A DNA stretch of 64,000 bases from Fulvivirga ulvae (GTDB lineage Bacteria > Bacteroidota > Bacteroidia > Cytophagales > Cyclobacteriaceae), in the NCBI RefSeq assembly GCF_021389975.1, contig NZ_CP089981.1:2071501-2135500 (forward strand). Direction: 5' to 3'. The notes beneath the pieces were generated by a model. It saw nothing but the letters and a program-made list of their open reading frames with translations. It had not been told where the DNA came from and made no database searches. Of this stretch, positions 45,277 through 53,461 are shown in pieces. The position numbers and the translations under genes are program-made. Each line of letters begins with the position of its first letter. The first letter of the stretch is position 1.

Positions 45277-46164
45277 ATGAATAAAATACTATTTGTAGTC
45301 AATCCTATCTCCGGAGGCATTGACAAATCAGACCTCAAAACGGAGCTCAAATCTTGCTGTACGGAAAGCAATGTAGCATTTGATTTAATAGAAACAAAAG
45401 GAGAAGACGACCACCGGTTGATCTCGGAAGAGATAGAGAAAAGCAAGCCTGACGCTGTAGTAGCGTGCGGTGGAGACGGCACCATTAATCTCGTGGCGCA
45501 GGTATTGCTGGGCAAGGGCATAAGTCTGGGAATAATTCCGTTGGGCTCTGCCAATGGGCTGGCTACCGAACTGCTTATTCCAAAAAATATAAGGAAAGCC
45601 GTCAAGATCATTATCAAAAATCATGTTATTGATATGGACGTCCTCCGCATCAATGGCAAATTTCTTTCCCTGCACCTCAGTGATGTTGGCTTTAATGCCA
45701 AATTGATCAAAAATTTTGATGAAGGTGGTTCACGGGGTAAACTGGCTTATGCGGCACATTTTTTTAAGGTGTTGTTTAAAAAGGCCCCCAGCAAATATAC
45801 CTTCATAATGGGGGAAAACAGCTTCCGGCGAAGGGCCGAAATGGTAGTGTTTGCCAATGCCTCAAAGTATGGCACCGGGGCTGTGGTAAATCCGGACGGA
45901 TGCCTGTACGACAAGAAATTTGAAGTTTGCATATTCAAGCCGTATCCCTGGTATGCCATATTCAGGCTGGCATTCGACTTTTTCACCGGGAGAATGAAAC
46001 AATCTCCGTACGTTAAAATATTCTCTACCACCAACATAGTGGTAAGATCAAAAAAGAAAGTGCCTCTCCAGGTGGATGGGGAAGTAATGGGAGATTTCAA
46101 GCAAGTAAAGGTCACTCTTGAAGATGTTCCGTTGCCCATCATAGTGCCTCCGGGATTTAAGTAA
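45277..46164 (+). CDS. Diacylglycerol kinase family lipid kinase
   Basis: The 295-residue soluble lipid kinase has LFVVNPISGGIDKSDL (N-terminal kinase loop), VVACGGDGTINLVAQV (nucleotide-binding GGDGT) and LGIIPLGSANGLATEL. This is the standard DAGK_cat pattern found in YegS/DgkB enzymes. It phosphorylates diacylglycerol or a related lipid. It is divergently transcribed from the App1-type phosphatase 140 bp away, so the pair encodes opposing steps of lipid turnover. The substrate (DAG versus sphingosine-like lipid) is not evident. Confidence 0.88.
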   Translation: MNKILFVVNPISGGIDKSDLKTELKSCCTESNVAFDLIETKGEDDHRLISEEIEKSKPDAVVACGGDGTINLVAQVLLGKGISLGIIPLGSANGLATELLIPKNIRKAVKIIIKNHVIDMDVLRINGKFLSLHLSDVGFNAKLIKNFDEGGSRGKLAYAAHFFKVLFKKAPSKYTFIMGENSFRRRAEMVVFANASKYGTGAVVNPDGCLYDKKFEVCIFKPYPWYAIFRLAFDFFTGRMKQSPYVKIFSTTNIVVRSKKKVPLQVDGEVMGDFKQVKVTLEDVPLPIIVPPGFK

Positions 46165-46218
46165 AAAGGAAACAAACGTAAAACCTGTGGGGTAAATCGA
46201 GTTGAAAGTAAAGCAAGT

Positions 46219-46361
46219 AATGTGAAACTTCCCGCTAAAAATCAGTAAACCGCGCTTATTGTTATTATTATACGAGTTTGTCTATTGCTTTTGCCGATTG
46301 CTGATTAACAACTGTCTGTCAGCAAAGAGGTGAAAAATTTAGGGTCTCCCCAGAAATTCCG
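46219..46361 (+). repeat. Dispersed intergenic repeat, solo copy B
   Basis: This segment aligns over most of its length with copy A at 5793-5930. In addition, 22 bp at 46290-46311 (TTTGCCGATTGCTGATTAAC and two more) are exactly matched, in the opposite orientation, by 49568-49589 next to the four-helix-bundle gene. The copy lies between the convergent ends of the lipid kinase and the acyl-CoA dehydrogenase operon. Confidence 0.7.
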
Positions 46362-46370
46362 TTTATCCTA

Positions 46371-46400
46371 AAAAGGGAAGCTGCTGGCAGCCTCCCTTTT
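46371..46400. terminator. Bidirectional rho-independent terminator
   Basis: AAAAGGGAAGCTGC pairs with GCAGCCTCCCTTTT (one mismatch). T-runs follow on both sides (CCCTTTT then CGTGTTT on plus; CCCTTTTTAGG on minus). It separates the convergent lipid kinase gene and the beta-oxidation operon. Confidence 0.85.
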
Positions 46401-46430
46401 CGTGTTTAGGTTTGTGGTAATATATTCTGC

Positions 46431-48260
46431 TTAAAAAGGATATTGATTTTTAGCGATAACATGGTCTGCTATCCTTCTCCTTGCCTCTTTAAGGTTAAAT
46501 GGTTCCAGTTTGGTAAATCTCTTCAGTCCCATCAACATCATTCTCTGCTCATCACCTTCAGCAAAAGCATAGATGGCCTGCTTACCTGCCGCTGCTGCTT
46601 TTTCGACTGCCTCATACAGATATACTCGCACCATGTCTGTTTCAAGCTTCATGGCTTCTTCGCCTTTCTGACCGATCAATTTCTCTACACGAAGTAAGCA
46701 CGACTCTGCCACGTAACCTTCAATAAGCATATCAGCGAGGTTCATCAGTATCTCCTGCTCATCGCTCAGTTTTTGCATGAGCTTCTGAACAGCAGCACCA
46801 GCTACCATCAGACCCGCTTTTTTCAGGTTTCTAAGTACTTTCTTTTCTTTCGCAAAGATCTCGTCTCCATCAGAAGCGCCAAAATCAGGAATAGACATCA
46901 GCTCTTTTTGTACCGCCATTGCAGGGGTCATCAGGTCGAGCTGGCCTTTCATGGCTCTCTTCAACAGCATATCGATAGAAAGCATTCTGTTGATCTCATT
47001 GGTTCCTTCAAAGATCCTGTTGATACGAGCATCTCTGTAGGCTCTGTCCATCGGGCTTTCTGCGGAGAATCCCATACCGCCATAGATCTGCACACCTTCA
47101 TCAGCTACAAAATCCAGCACTTCCGAGCCATGCACTTTAAGGATAGCACACTCAATGGCAAACTCTTCTACAGATTTAAGTCTGGCCTGAGCAGGCTCCA
47201 TTCCCTGAGAAGTAAGCGATTCATAAGCATCGTCTATGTTCTGTCCTGCTCTGTAGTGGGCAGATTCAGACGCATAAACTTTAGTTGCCATTTCTGCTAT
47301 CTTATGCTTGATAGCTCCAAAGTTGGAAATTGAAGTTCCAAACTGCTTTCTCTCATTAGCATAGTTCGTAGCATTGTCTATAATGGCTTTGCTACCACCA
47401 ATAGCGGCTATACCCAGCTTGGCACGACCGATATTCAGGATGTTAACGGCAATCTTGAAACCGTTTTCTCTCTCTGAAAGCATGTTTTCCACAGGGACTT
47501 TGCAGTCGTTGAAGAAGATCTGGCGTGTAGAAGATCCCTTAATACCCATTTTCTTCTCTTCTTCATTCATGGTAATGCCACCAAAATCTTTCTCTACTAT
47601 AAATGCAGAAAGGTTTTTGTCGTCATCAATTTTGGCAAACACGATAAAGACATCGGCAAATCCACCGTTGGTTATCCACATTTTCTGGCCATTGATGATG
47701 TAGTGCTTACCATCATCAGTCAATTTGGCTTTGGTCTTTCCGGAGTTGGCATCAGACCCTGAATCCGGCTCTGTAAGACAGTATGAAGCTTTCCACTCAC
47801 CTGTAGCGAGTTTTGGAAGGTATTTGGCTTTTTGCTCTTCGTTACCGTAGTAGAGGATTGGTAAAGTACCAATACCGGTATGTGCTGAAATAGCTACGGC
47901 AAACGAATGGCCTGCTCCCAAAACTTCTGCTACAAGCATTGAGGTATTGAAGTCCATGCCGAAACCACCGTACTGCTCAGGAATAGATGTACCTAGCAGT
48001 CCCAGTTCACCGGCTTTATCCAGCAGTGAAGGCATCAGCTCGGGCTGCTTCATAGAGTCCAGCTCATCCAGCTTAGGATAAACCTCCTGATGAAGAAAAT
48101 CTTTACAAGTCTGAGCAATCATTTTTTGCTCTTCTGTCCATTCTTCAGGGGTAAATATTTCTTTGGCTTCAGTTTCCCTGATTAAAAACTCACCCCCTTT
48201 TATTGCCGACGCAGTTCCGGCCGGCACTTCTTTTGATTGTTCTGTTGCTGTAGTGCTCAT
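46431..48260 (-). CDS. Acyl-CoA dehydrogenase
   Basis: The 609-residue flavoenzyme carries out the first step of fatty acid beta-oxidation, the alpha-beta oxidation of acyl-CoA. Family marks include GEWKASYCLTEPDSGSDANS, IINGQKMWITNGGFADVFIVF, and the catalytic glutamate of RINRIFEGTNEINRML. It is longer than the 380-residue short type and belongs to the larger class with a C-terminal extension. The start at 48260 (MSTTATEQ) was chosen because the frame upstream to 48326 reads residues without family similarity. It is the last gene of the beta-oxidation operon, about 80 nt after the thiolase. Confidence 0.93.
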   Translation of the reverse strand: MSTTATEQSKEVPAGTASAIKGGEFLIRETEAKEIFTPEEWTEEQKMIAQTCKDFLHQEVYPKLDELDSMKQPELMPSLLDKAGELGLLGTSIPEQYGGFGMDFNTSMLVAEVLGAGHSFAVAISAHTGIGTLPILYYGNEEQKAKYLPKLATGEWKASYCLTEPDSGSDANSGKTKAKLTDDGKHYIINGQKMWITNGGFADVFIVFAKIDDDKNLSAFIVEKDFGGITMNEEEKKMGIKGSSTRQIFFNDCKVPVENMLSERENGFKIAVNILNIGRAKLGIAAIGGSKAIIDNATNYANERKQFGTSISNFGAIKHKIAEMATKVYASESAHYRAGQNIDDAYESLTSQGMEPAQARLKSVEEFAIECAILKVHGSEVLDFVADEGVQIYGGMGFSAESPMDRAYRDARINRIFEGTNEINRMLSIDMLLKRAMKGQLDLMTPAMAVQKELMSIPDFGASDGDEIFAKEKKVLRNLKKAGLMVAGAAVQKLMQKLSDEQEILMNLADMLIEGYVAESCLLRVEKLIGQKGEEAMKLETDMVRVYLYEAVEKAAAAGKQAIYAFAEGDEQRMMLMGLKRFTKLEPFNLKEARRRIADHVIAKNQYPF

Positions 48261-48339
48261 AATATTAAGATTATTAGATCCGGGATGGGAGATGTGAGAT
48301 ATTGAAAACCACATCTGCCGTCCCATTAGATTGTTAATG

Positions 48340-49515
48340 TTATTTCAAAAATTCATAAATACCGGCTACGCCTTGTCCACCACCGACACATGCCGTTACC
48401 ATACCATACTTGCTTCCATTTCTTCTGCGCATTTCGTTAAGCAGGGTGATAGAAAGTCTTGCTCCGGTGCTTCCAAGCGGGTGGCCCAGTGCGATAGCTC
48501 CTCCGTTAACATTGATTTTGGACATGTCCAGGTCAAGGTCACGGATAACTGAAAGTGATTGGGCAGCAAAAGCTTCGTTCAATTCTATCAGATCGATATC
48601 GTTGATCTTCAACCCGGCTCTGTCGAGGGCTTTTGGAATAGCATAAGTTGGCCCTACACCCATAATACGCGGCTCTACACCTGCTGCGGCATAGCTTACC
48701 AGTCTTGCTACAGGCTCCAGACCCAGCTCTTTCACTTTTCTCTCCGACATTACCACCACAAAGGCAGCTCCGTCGTTGGTAGGTGAAGAGTTACCGGCTG
48801 TTACTGATCCTCCGGCGGCGAATACAGGCTTAAGCTTACCCAATACCTCTTTAGAGGTTTCCGGCCTCGGCCCTTCATCAGTGTCTACAGTAAATTCGCG
48901 GGTTTTCTTTTTGTTGTCTTCAACATAAGTTTCCTTCACAGTGATCGGTAGGATCTCATCTTTGAATTTACCTGCTTTTTGTGCCTCCACGGCTTTCATA
49001 TGCGAATTGTAGGCAAATTCATCCTGATCGTCACGTGAGATTTTCCACTCCTGGGCTATTTGCTCAGCAGTAAGTCCCATGCTGGTGTAGTAGTCAGGGT
49101 GCTCTGAAGTGATGTTGTAATTCAGCGCGGTTTTATATCCCATAACCGGCACCATGGACATGGATTCGGTACCTCCGGCTATCACCACATCGGCCATGCC
49201 TGCATTGATCTTTGCTGAAGCCAAATGAATAGCTTCAAGCCCTGAGCCACAGTATCTGTTTATTACCATACCCGGAGTGTCGATACCCAGGGCCATCAAG
49301 GAGATCATTCTTCCCATTTGCATCCCCTGCTCCGCTTCCTGCACGGCATTCCCTACGATCACATCATCAACCATATTGTTTTCCAATCCGTCGATCGATG
49401 ACATGAGGTGCTTAATAATATCCACAGCCAGATCATCAGGTCGAGTAAAGCGGAAACCGCCTTTCTTAGCTCGTCCTACGGCTGTTCTAAATCCTTTTAC
49501 TATATATGCGTCCAT
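48340..49515 (-). CDS. fadA: Acetyl-CoA C-acyltransferase (3-ketoacyl-CoA thiolase)
   Basis: The 391-residue thiolase is the last step of beta-oxidation. The acyl-accepting Cys is in INRYCGSGLEAIHLAS (about residue 88). The catalytic His is in GGAIALGHPLGSTGARL, and the second Cys is in VTACVGGGQGVAG near the C-terminus. The gene lies between a four-helix-bundle gene and the acyl-CoA dehydrogenase gene, all on the minus strand. The thiolase and the fadB fusion would be adjacent if the small gene with its flanking repeats were removed. Confidence 0.93.
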   Translation of the reverse strand: MDAYIVKGFRTAVGRAKKGGFRFTRPDDLAVDIIKHLMSSIDGLENNMVDDVIVGNAVQEAEQGMQMGRMISLMALGIDTPGMVINRYCGSGLEAIHLASAKINAGMADVVIAGGTESMSMVPVMGYKTALNYNITSEHPDYYTSMGLTAEQIAQEWKISRDDQDEFAYNSHMKAVEAQKAGKFKDEILPITVKETYVEDNKKKTREFTVDTDEGPRPETSKEVLGKLKPVFAAGGSVTAGNSSPTNDGAAFVVVMSERKVKELGLEPVARLVSYAAAGVEPRIMGVGPTYAIPKALDRAGLKINDIDLIELNEAFAAQSLSVIRDLDLDMSKINVNGGAIALGHPLGSTGARLSITLLNEMRRRNGSKYGMVTACVGGGQGVAGIYEFLK

Positions 49516-49569
49516 TGTAGTATTTTAATTATTTTGTACGTCTATTTCGTTTTGTTTCCTTTTGCCTTT

Positions 49570-49601
49570 GTTAATCAGCAATCGGCAAAGGCAGTTGGCA
49601 A
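49570..49601. repeat. TGCC-rich inverted repeat, right side (3' of the four-helix-bundle gene)
   Basis: On the plus strand this reads as the reverse complement of the 49992-50018 repeat, with about 24 of 32 positions matching by eye. It contains ATCGGCAAAGGCAGTTGGCAA and starts two nt past the stop codon of the four-helix-bundle gene. The inner 22 bp are identical to part of solo repeat B at 46290-46311. Confidence 0.7.
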
Positions 49602-49603
49602 CT

Positions 49604-49978
49604 TTAGCCACTCGTATACTTTTCAGGATAATTGATCATATGATTTAAAAGTCGTCCGATTTCTGCGGCCTCCTTATCAAGATTATCTTTTATCTCCGCT
49701 GTTATGTAATTACATTCTTTCGCAAAATCCAACCATACCTGGGTTTCGCTGTTTTCCATATCTGCGTCTGAAGTTTTACTTACAAAGTGAGCCGGATAAA
49801 TCCTTTTCCGGTATGCTTCTGCTATCGAAGTGGATACCGATCTTGAAGACCTTCTGATTTGATCAGTTAGAGAATAAGTTTCTTCCTTTGGAAATGACTT
49901 TGATACTTCAAAAATTTTCATTGCCAGTTCAAAGGATTTTTTGTAAACCGTAAGCTCTTTAAAACCAAAATTCTTCAT
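49604..49978 (-). CDS. Four-helix-bundle protein (S23/Avd-like)
   Basis: The 124-residue protein starts MKNFGFKELTVYKKSFELAM and continues SLTDQIRRSSRSVSTSIAEAYRKR, a signature I recognise from the S23 (23S rRNA intervening-sequence) and diversity-generating-retroelement Avd superfamily of four-helix bundles. These proteins are basic and bind nucleic acid or partner proteins; their role as stand-alone genes is poorly understood. It is inserted in the beta-oxidation operon and bracketed by inverted TGCC-rich repeats, which no neighbour has. There is no reverse transcriptase or 23S rRNA gene in the window. Confidence 0.88.
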   Translation of the reverse strand: MKNFGFKELTVYKKSFELAMKIFEVSKSFPKEETYSLTDQIRRSSRSVSTSIAEAYRKRIYPAHFVSKTSDADMENSETQVWLDFAKECNYITAEIKDNLDKEAAEIGRLLNHMINYPEKYTSG

Positions 49979-49991
49979 TCATTTAACAATT

Positions 49992-50018
49992 TTGCCGACT
50001 GCATCTGCCTATTGCCTA
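49992..50018. repeat. TGCC-rich inverted repeat, left side (5' of the four-helix-bundle gene)
   Basis: TTGCCGACTGCATCTGCC followed by TATTGCC and the bases to fadB's stop codon. It lies 13 nt upstream of the four-helix-bundle ATG, is inverted relative to 49570-49601, and ends exactly at the fadB stop. Such heptad-like TTGCCNA/TGCC runs flanking four-helix-bundle genes are, in my memory, a recurrent but undescribed pattern. Confidence 0.65.
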
Positions 50019-52421
50019 CTAATTTCTAAGCGGTTTCCCCGTGGTCAATATCGACTGTATTCTTTCAAGGGTTTTCTTCTCTCCGGTCAGGGACAGGAAG
50101 GCTTCTCTTTCGAGGTCGAGCAGGTATTGCTCTGAAACTTCCTGTGGATATGACAGGTCTCCGCCGCTCATTACGTAAGCAATTTTGTTGGCAATCTTCA
50201 CATCATGGTCTGAGATGTAGTTACCCATTCTCATACCATTCACTCCGGCCATAAACAAAGCCATACCGGTTTTACCCTGTACTTTGATGTTGGTAGCCTG
50301 GATCGGTTGTGTATATCCTGCATTGGCCAGCTCCAGCACTGTGGCTTTGGCGTCTGCTATTTGTCTGTCTTTGTTGATCGTGATCTTATCTTTCGGACGG
50401 ATGATGTTCATGCCCATAGCCTCATGTGCCGAGGTGGCAACTTTGGCCGTAGCAATATTCATAAATGCATTTTGCAAAGCATTTAACTCCACATCACCTT
50501 CTTCTATGGCATCGGATACCCTCTTGGTCAGCTCCTTGGTTCCGCCACCACCGGGTATAAGGCCTACGCCAACCTCTACAAGACCGATATAGGTTTCGGC
50601 TGCTGCCTGTACCACATCGGCGTGCATGGTCATCTCACAACCTCCACCAAGGGTAAGGCCATGTGGTGCCACTACTACGGGAACAGATGAGTAGCGTACT
50701 CTCATCATGGTATTCTGGAAATGACGGATCATGAAATCTACTTCATCAAACTCCTGCTCTATGGCATACATAAATACCATTCCGAGGTTGGCTCCGGCAG
50801 AGAACTGCGCTCCCTGGTTACCGATCACCAATCCGCGGTAATCTTTTTCGGCCATATCTATGGCGCGGTTGATCCCTTCTACCACTTCACCACCAAGGGT
50901 GTTCATCTTGCTATGGAACTCAACGTTCAGCACGCCATCTCCAAGATCAAAGATGGTGGCTCCGGCGTTACTCCAAAGCACTTTGTTTTCACGGATGTTG
51001 TCGAGAATGATGTATTCGTCAGCACCGGGAACGGGCTTGTACGATTTGGATTCTATATCGTAATAGTTTCTGACACCGTCTTTTGCTGTGTAGAAGGATT
51101 CAATGCCTGAATCGAGCATGTCATAAACCCATTGGTTTGGTTTATAACCCATCTCTTCCATTTTCTCAACAGTCTTCTTCACGCCAACGGCATCCCATGT
51201 TTCGAACGGACCAACTTCCCAACCAAAGCCTGCACAAATAGCATCATCAATCTTATACAGTTCGTCCGCTATTTCCGGGATTCGGTTGGAGACGTATTTA
51301 AATAAAGCATAAAATGAATCTCTGTAGAATTCTCCTGCTTTGTCTTTTCCTGAGAATAAAGGCTTAAACCTTTCTTTAAGGTTTTCAATAGGCTTGGTAG
51401 CTTCAAGTGTACCAAACTTAACCTTTTGCTGAGGTTTGTATTCTAAAGTTTTAAGGTCGAGGGTAAGGATTTGGGTTTTGCCTTTTTCGTCTTTGGTTTT
51501 CTTATAAAAACCCTGGCCGGTTTTGTCTCCCAACCACTTGTTCTCTTCAAGCTTCGCTACTACTTCCGGTAATTTGAAAGTTTCGCGTCCTTCGTCGTTA
51601 GGCAGTCCCTGGTAAAGGCCATTGGCCACTTTGATAAGGGTATCCAGGCCTACAACATCCGAAGTTCTGAATGTGGCTGACTTGGGCCTTCCGATTACCG
51701 GGCCTGTAAGTTTATCCACTTCGTCAACATTCAGGTCGAGCTTCTGCATTGAGTCGATGACCTTAAGAATGGCATAAATGCCAACTCGGTTGGCGATAAA
51801 TGCAGGTGTGTCTTTACAAAGTACTGTTGTTTTACCCAGGTAAAGATCTCCGTAGTGCATCAGAAAATCTGTTATCTCAGGGTCTGTTTTCGGTGTAGGG
51901 ATGATCTCGAGTAATTTCAGGTATCTCGGAGGGTTGAAGAAGTGCGTTCCGCAGAAGTTCTTTTGGAAATCTTCACTTCTGCCATCCAGCATCAGGTGAA
52001 TCGGAATACCAGATGTATTGGATGTGATGAGGGCACCTGGCTTTCTATGCTTTTCTACCTGGTCAAATACTTTCTTTTTGATGTCCAGGTTTTCCACAAC
52101 TACCTCAATAGTCCAGTCACACTCTTTGATATCGGCCATATCATCGTCGAAGTTACCTAACGTAATTCGACTGGCAAAGGCCTTGTCGTACAAGGGAGCC
52201 GGATTCGATTTTATTGCAGACTCAAACGCCTGGTTAACAATTCGGTTCCTGACCGCTTTGTTTTCCAACGTAAGCCCTTTCTTCTTTTCATCCTCCGTTA
52301 GTTCACGGGGCACGATATCTAACAACAGCACTTTTACTCCAATGTTCGCGAAGTGACATGCGATCCGGGAACCCATGATCCCCGAACCCAACACTGCTAC
52401 TTTGTTAATTCTTCTGGTCAT
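50019..52421 (-). CDS. fadB: Bifunctional 3-hydroxyacyl-CoA dehydrogenase/enoyl-CoA hydratase
   Basis: The 800-residue fusion carries out the middle two steps of beta-oxidation. The dehydrogenase comes first: an N-terminal dinucleotide-binding VAVLGSGIMGSRIACHFA, then TSNTSGIP and CGTHFFNPPRYLKLLEI, and the dimerisation lobe with FIANRVGIYAI. The hydratase (crotonase) half follows at about residues 490-690 (NQGAQFSAGANLGMVF, GLTLGGGCEMTMHADVV, GLIPGGGGTKEL). This order is the reverse of E. coli FadB and is the typical Bacteroidota form. Its ATG overlaps the MarR stop by 4 nt, so it is directly coupled to its likely regulator. Confidence 0.93.
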   Translation of the reverse strand: MTRRINKVAVLGSGIMGSRIACHFANIGVKVLLLDIVPRELTEDEKKKGLTLENKAVRNRIVNQAFESAIKSNPAPLYDKAFASRITLGNFDDDMADIKECDWTIEVVVENLDIKKKVFDQVEKHRKPGALITSNTSGIPIHLMLDGRSEDFQKNFCGTHFFNPPRYLKLLEIIPTPKTDPEITDFLMHYGDLYLGKTTVLCKDTPAFIANRVGIYAILKVIDSMQKLDLNVDEVDKLTGPVIGRPKSATFRTSDVVGLDTLIKVANGLYQGLPNDEGRETFKLPEVVAKLEENKWLGDKTGQGFYKKTKDEKGKTQILTLDLKTLEYKPQQKVKFGTLEATKPIENLKERFKPLFSGKDKAGEFYRDSFYALFKYVSNRIPEIADELYKIDDAICAGFGWEVGPFETWDAVGVKKTVEKMEEMGYKPNQWVYDMLDSGIESFYTAKDGVRNYYDIESKSYKPVPGADEYIILDNIRENKVLWSNAGATIFDLGDGVLNVEFHSKMNTLGGEVVEGINRAIDMAEKDYRGLVIGNQGAQFSAGANLGMVFMYAIEQEFDEVDFMIRHFQNTMMRVRYSSVPVVVAPHGLTLGGGCEMTMHADVVQAAAETYIGLVEVGVGLIPGGGGTKELTKRVSDAIEEGDVELNALQNAFMNIATAKVATSAHEAMGMNIIRPKDKITINKDRQIADAKATVLELANAGYTQPIQATNIKVQGKTGMALFMAGVNGMRMGNYISDHDVKIANKIAYVMSGGDLSYPQEVSEQYLLDLEREAFLSLTGEKKTLERIQSILTTGKPLRN

Positions 52422-52879
52422 TGTTGATTGATTGTTTTTCCGTTTTCGTATATATTATTATTCTCTATAATTCCATTGATGTCATTGATCACCTCAAAAA
52501 AGACTTTGAGTTTTGAATCAGGGATTTTAGCACGTACAGCTTCATTGAAGGCCAATACGGTTTTCCTCGAAACTTCCTTTTTCTCTTTACCTTTTTCCGT
52601 AAGGTGAATACGTACAGATCGTTTATCATTTTCGTCAGGCTTGCGATATACAAGGCCTTTCTCCTCCATGTTTTTCAATACACGGGTGAGGCTCCTGGAT
52701 TCAAGACCCATAAGCGGGGCGATTTTTGTGGCCGGTGTGCCTTCTTTCGAAGAAATATTAAGCAGAACAAACCCAATCGAGGTCGTAATCTCCTGCTTCA
52801 CTGCCTGCTGGTTGTACATTCTGGCTATCGCATGCCAGGCAGTTTTAATATTGTGGTCAATTGTTTCTTCTCTCTTCAT
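52418..52879 (-). CDS. MarR-family transcriptional regulator of the beta-oxidation operon
   Basis: The 153-residue winged-helix protein has IGFVLLNISSKEGTPATKIAPLMGLESRSLTRVLKNMEEKGLV (helix-turn-helix plus recognition helix, given in part) and the wing YRKPDENDKRSVRIHLT. Members respond to small phenolic or fatty-acyl ligands. It heads the operon, overlaps fadB by 4 nt and sits 80 nt below an inverted repeat covering the promoter, so acyl-CoA-responsive autoregulation is a reasonable inference (as with FadR in other phyla, but in the MarR family). Confidence 0.88.
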   Translation of the reverse strand: MKREETIDHNIKTAWHAIARMYNQQAVKQEITTSIGFVLLNISSKEGTPATKIAPLMGLESRSLTRVLKNMEEKGLVYRKPDENDKRSVRIHLTEKGKEKKEVSRKTVLAFNEAVRAKIPDSKLKVFFEVINDINGIIENNNIYENGKTINQQ

Positions 52880-52958
52880 TTATTTGTATCTTATTATATA
52901 TCGCCAAAGCTTATTTTACTTTCTTTGGCAACCGGCACCTCGGTATTTGGAACGAGGG

Positions 52959-52984
52959 ATAACAAATATAATAAAATTTGTTAT
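52959..52984 (-). promoter_or_regulatory. Candidate MarR operator (9-bp perfect inverted repeat)
   Basis: ATAACAAAT and ATTTGTTAT are perfect inverted arms with an 8-bp spacer, 26 bp in all. The repeat overlaps a -7 element on the minus strand and is followed by a second palindrome, ATGCATGCAT, at 52983-52992. Sites of this size are usual for MarR dimers. The location between divergent MarR and PadR genes fits autoregulation. Confidence 0.6.
52963..52970 (-). promoter_or_regulatory. Candidate -7 promoter element of the beta-oxidation operon
   Basis: On the minus strand these bases read TATATTTG, a consensus Bacteroidota -7 element. It lies about 84 nt upstream of the MarR ATG and inside the inverted repeat, so a bound repressor would block it. 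Confidence 0.55.
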
Positions 52985-53125
52985 GCATGCATACCAATTA
53001 TGAAGAAATTTTACAGCGCCCCGTTTCCCTTTAATAAGCAGCCAGTTAATTTTTTTGGAAGAACCCGTGCAACCTTTTAAATATACCGGCGTCTTATACC
53101 TAAGACTCTAATGTATTAAACACTT

Positions 53126-53461
53126 ATGCATTCAACAGAATTATTGAAAGGTACGCTGCAGATGATCATTCTGAAACTTCTCGCCGATGAGGGTAAAATG
53201 TATGGTTACGAGATCACTCAAAAGGTAAAGGAGTTGTCTGAAGGGCAAATGGTGCTAACGGAAGGCGCGCTCTATCCTACTTTACATAAACTGGAAGCTG
53301 AAGGATTATTACTTACCGAGAAAGTGGCCTTGGGGAAGAGGGTAAGAAAATATTACCGCCTCACTGAAACCGGTCAGTCTTCTGTATTGAAGAAAGTAGA
53401 TGAATTCACAGATTTCATCGGCTTGATGAGCCGCGTACTTCAAATTAAACCCGCCTTGTAA
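53126..53461 (+). CDS. PadR-family transcriptional regulator
   Basis: The 111-residue winged-helix protein has LKGTLQMIILKLLADEGKMYGYEI, QMVLTEGALYPTLHKLEAEGLL and the wing KRVRKYYRLTETG. These fit PadR subfamily 2, small members that often regulate an adjacent membrane protein. The TAA of the gene overlaps the ATG of the following permease by one base (TAATG), so they are one unit. The local signal sensed is unknown. Confidence 0.92.
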   Translation: MHSTELLKGTLQMIILKLLADEGKMYGYEITQKVKELSEGQMVLTEGALYPTLHKLEAEGLLLTEKVALGKRVRKYYRLTETGQSSVLKKVDEFTDFIGLMSRVLQIKPAL

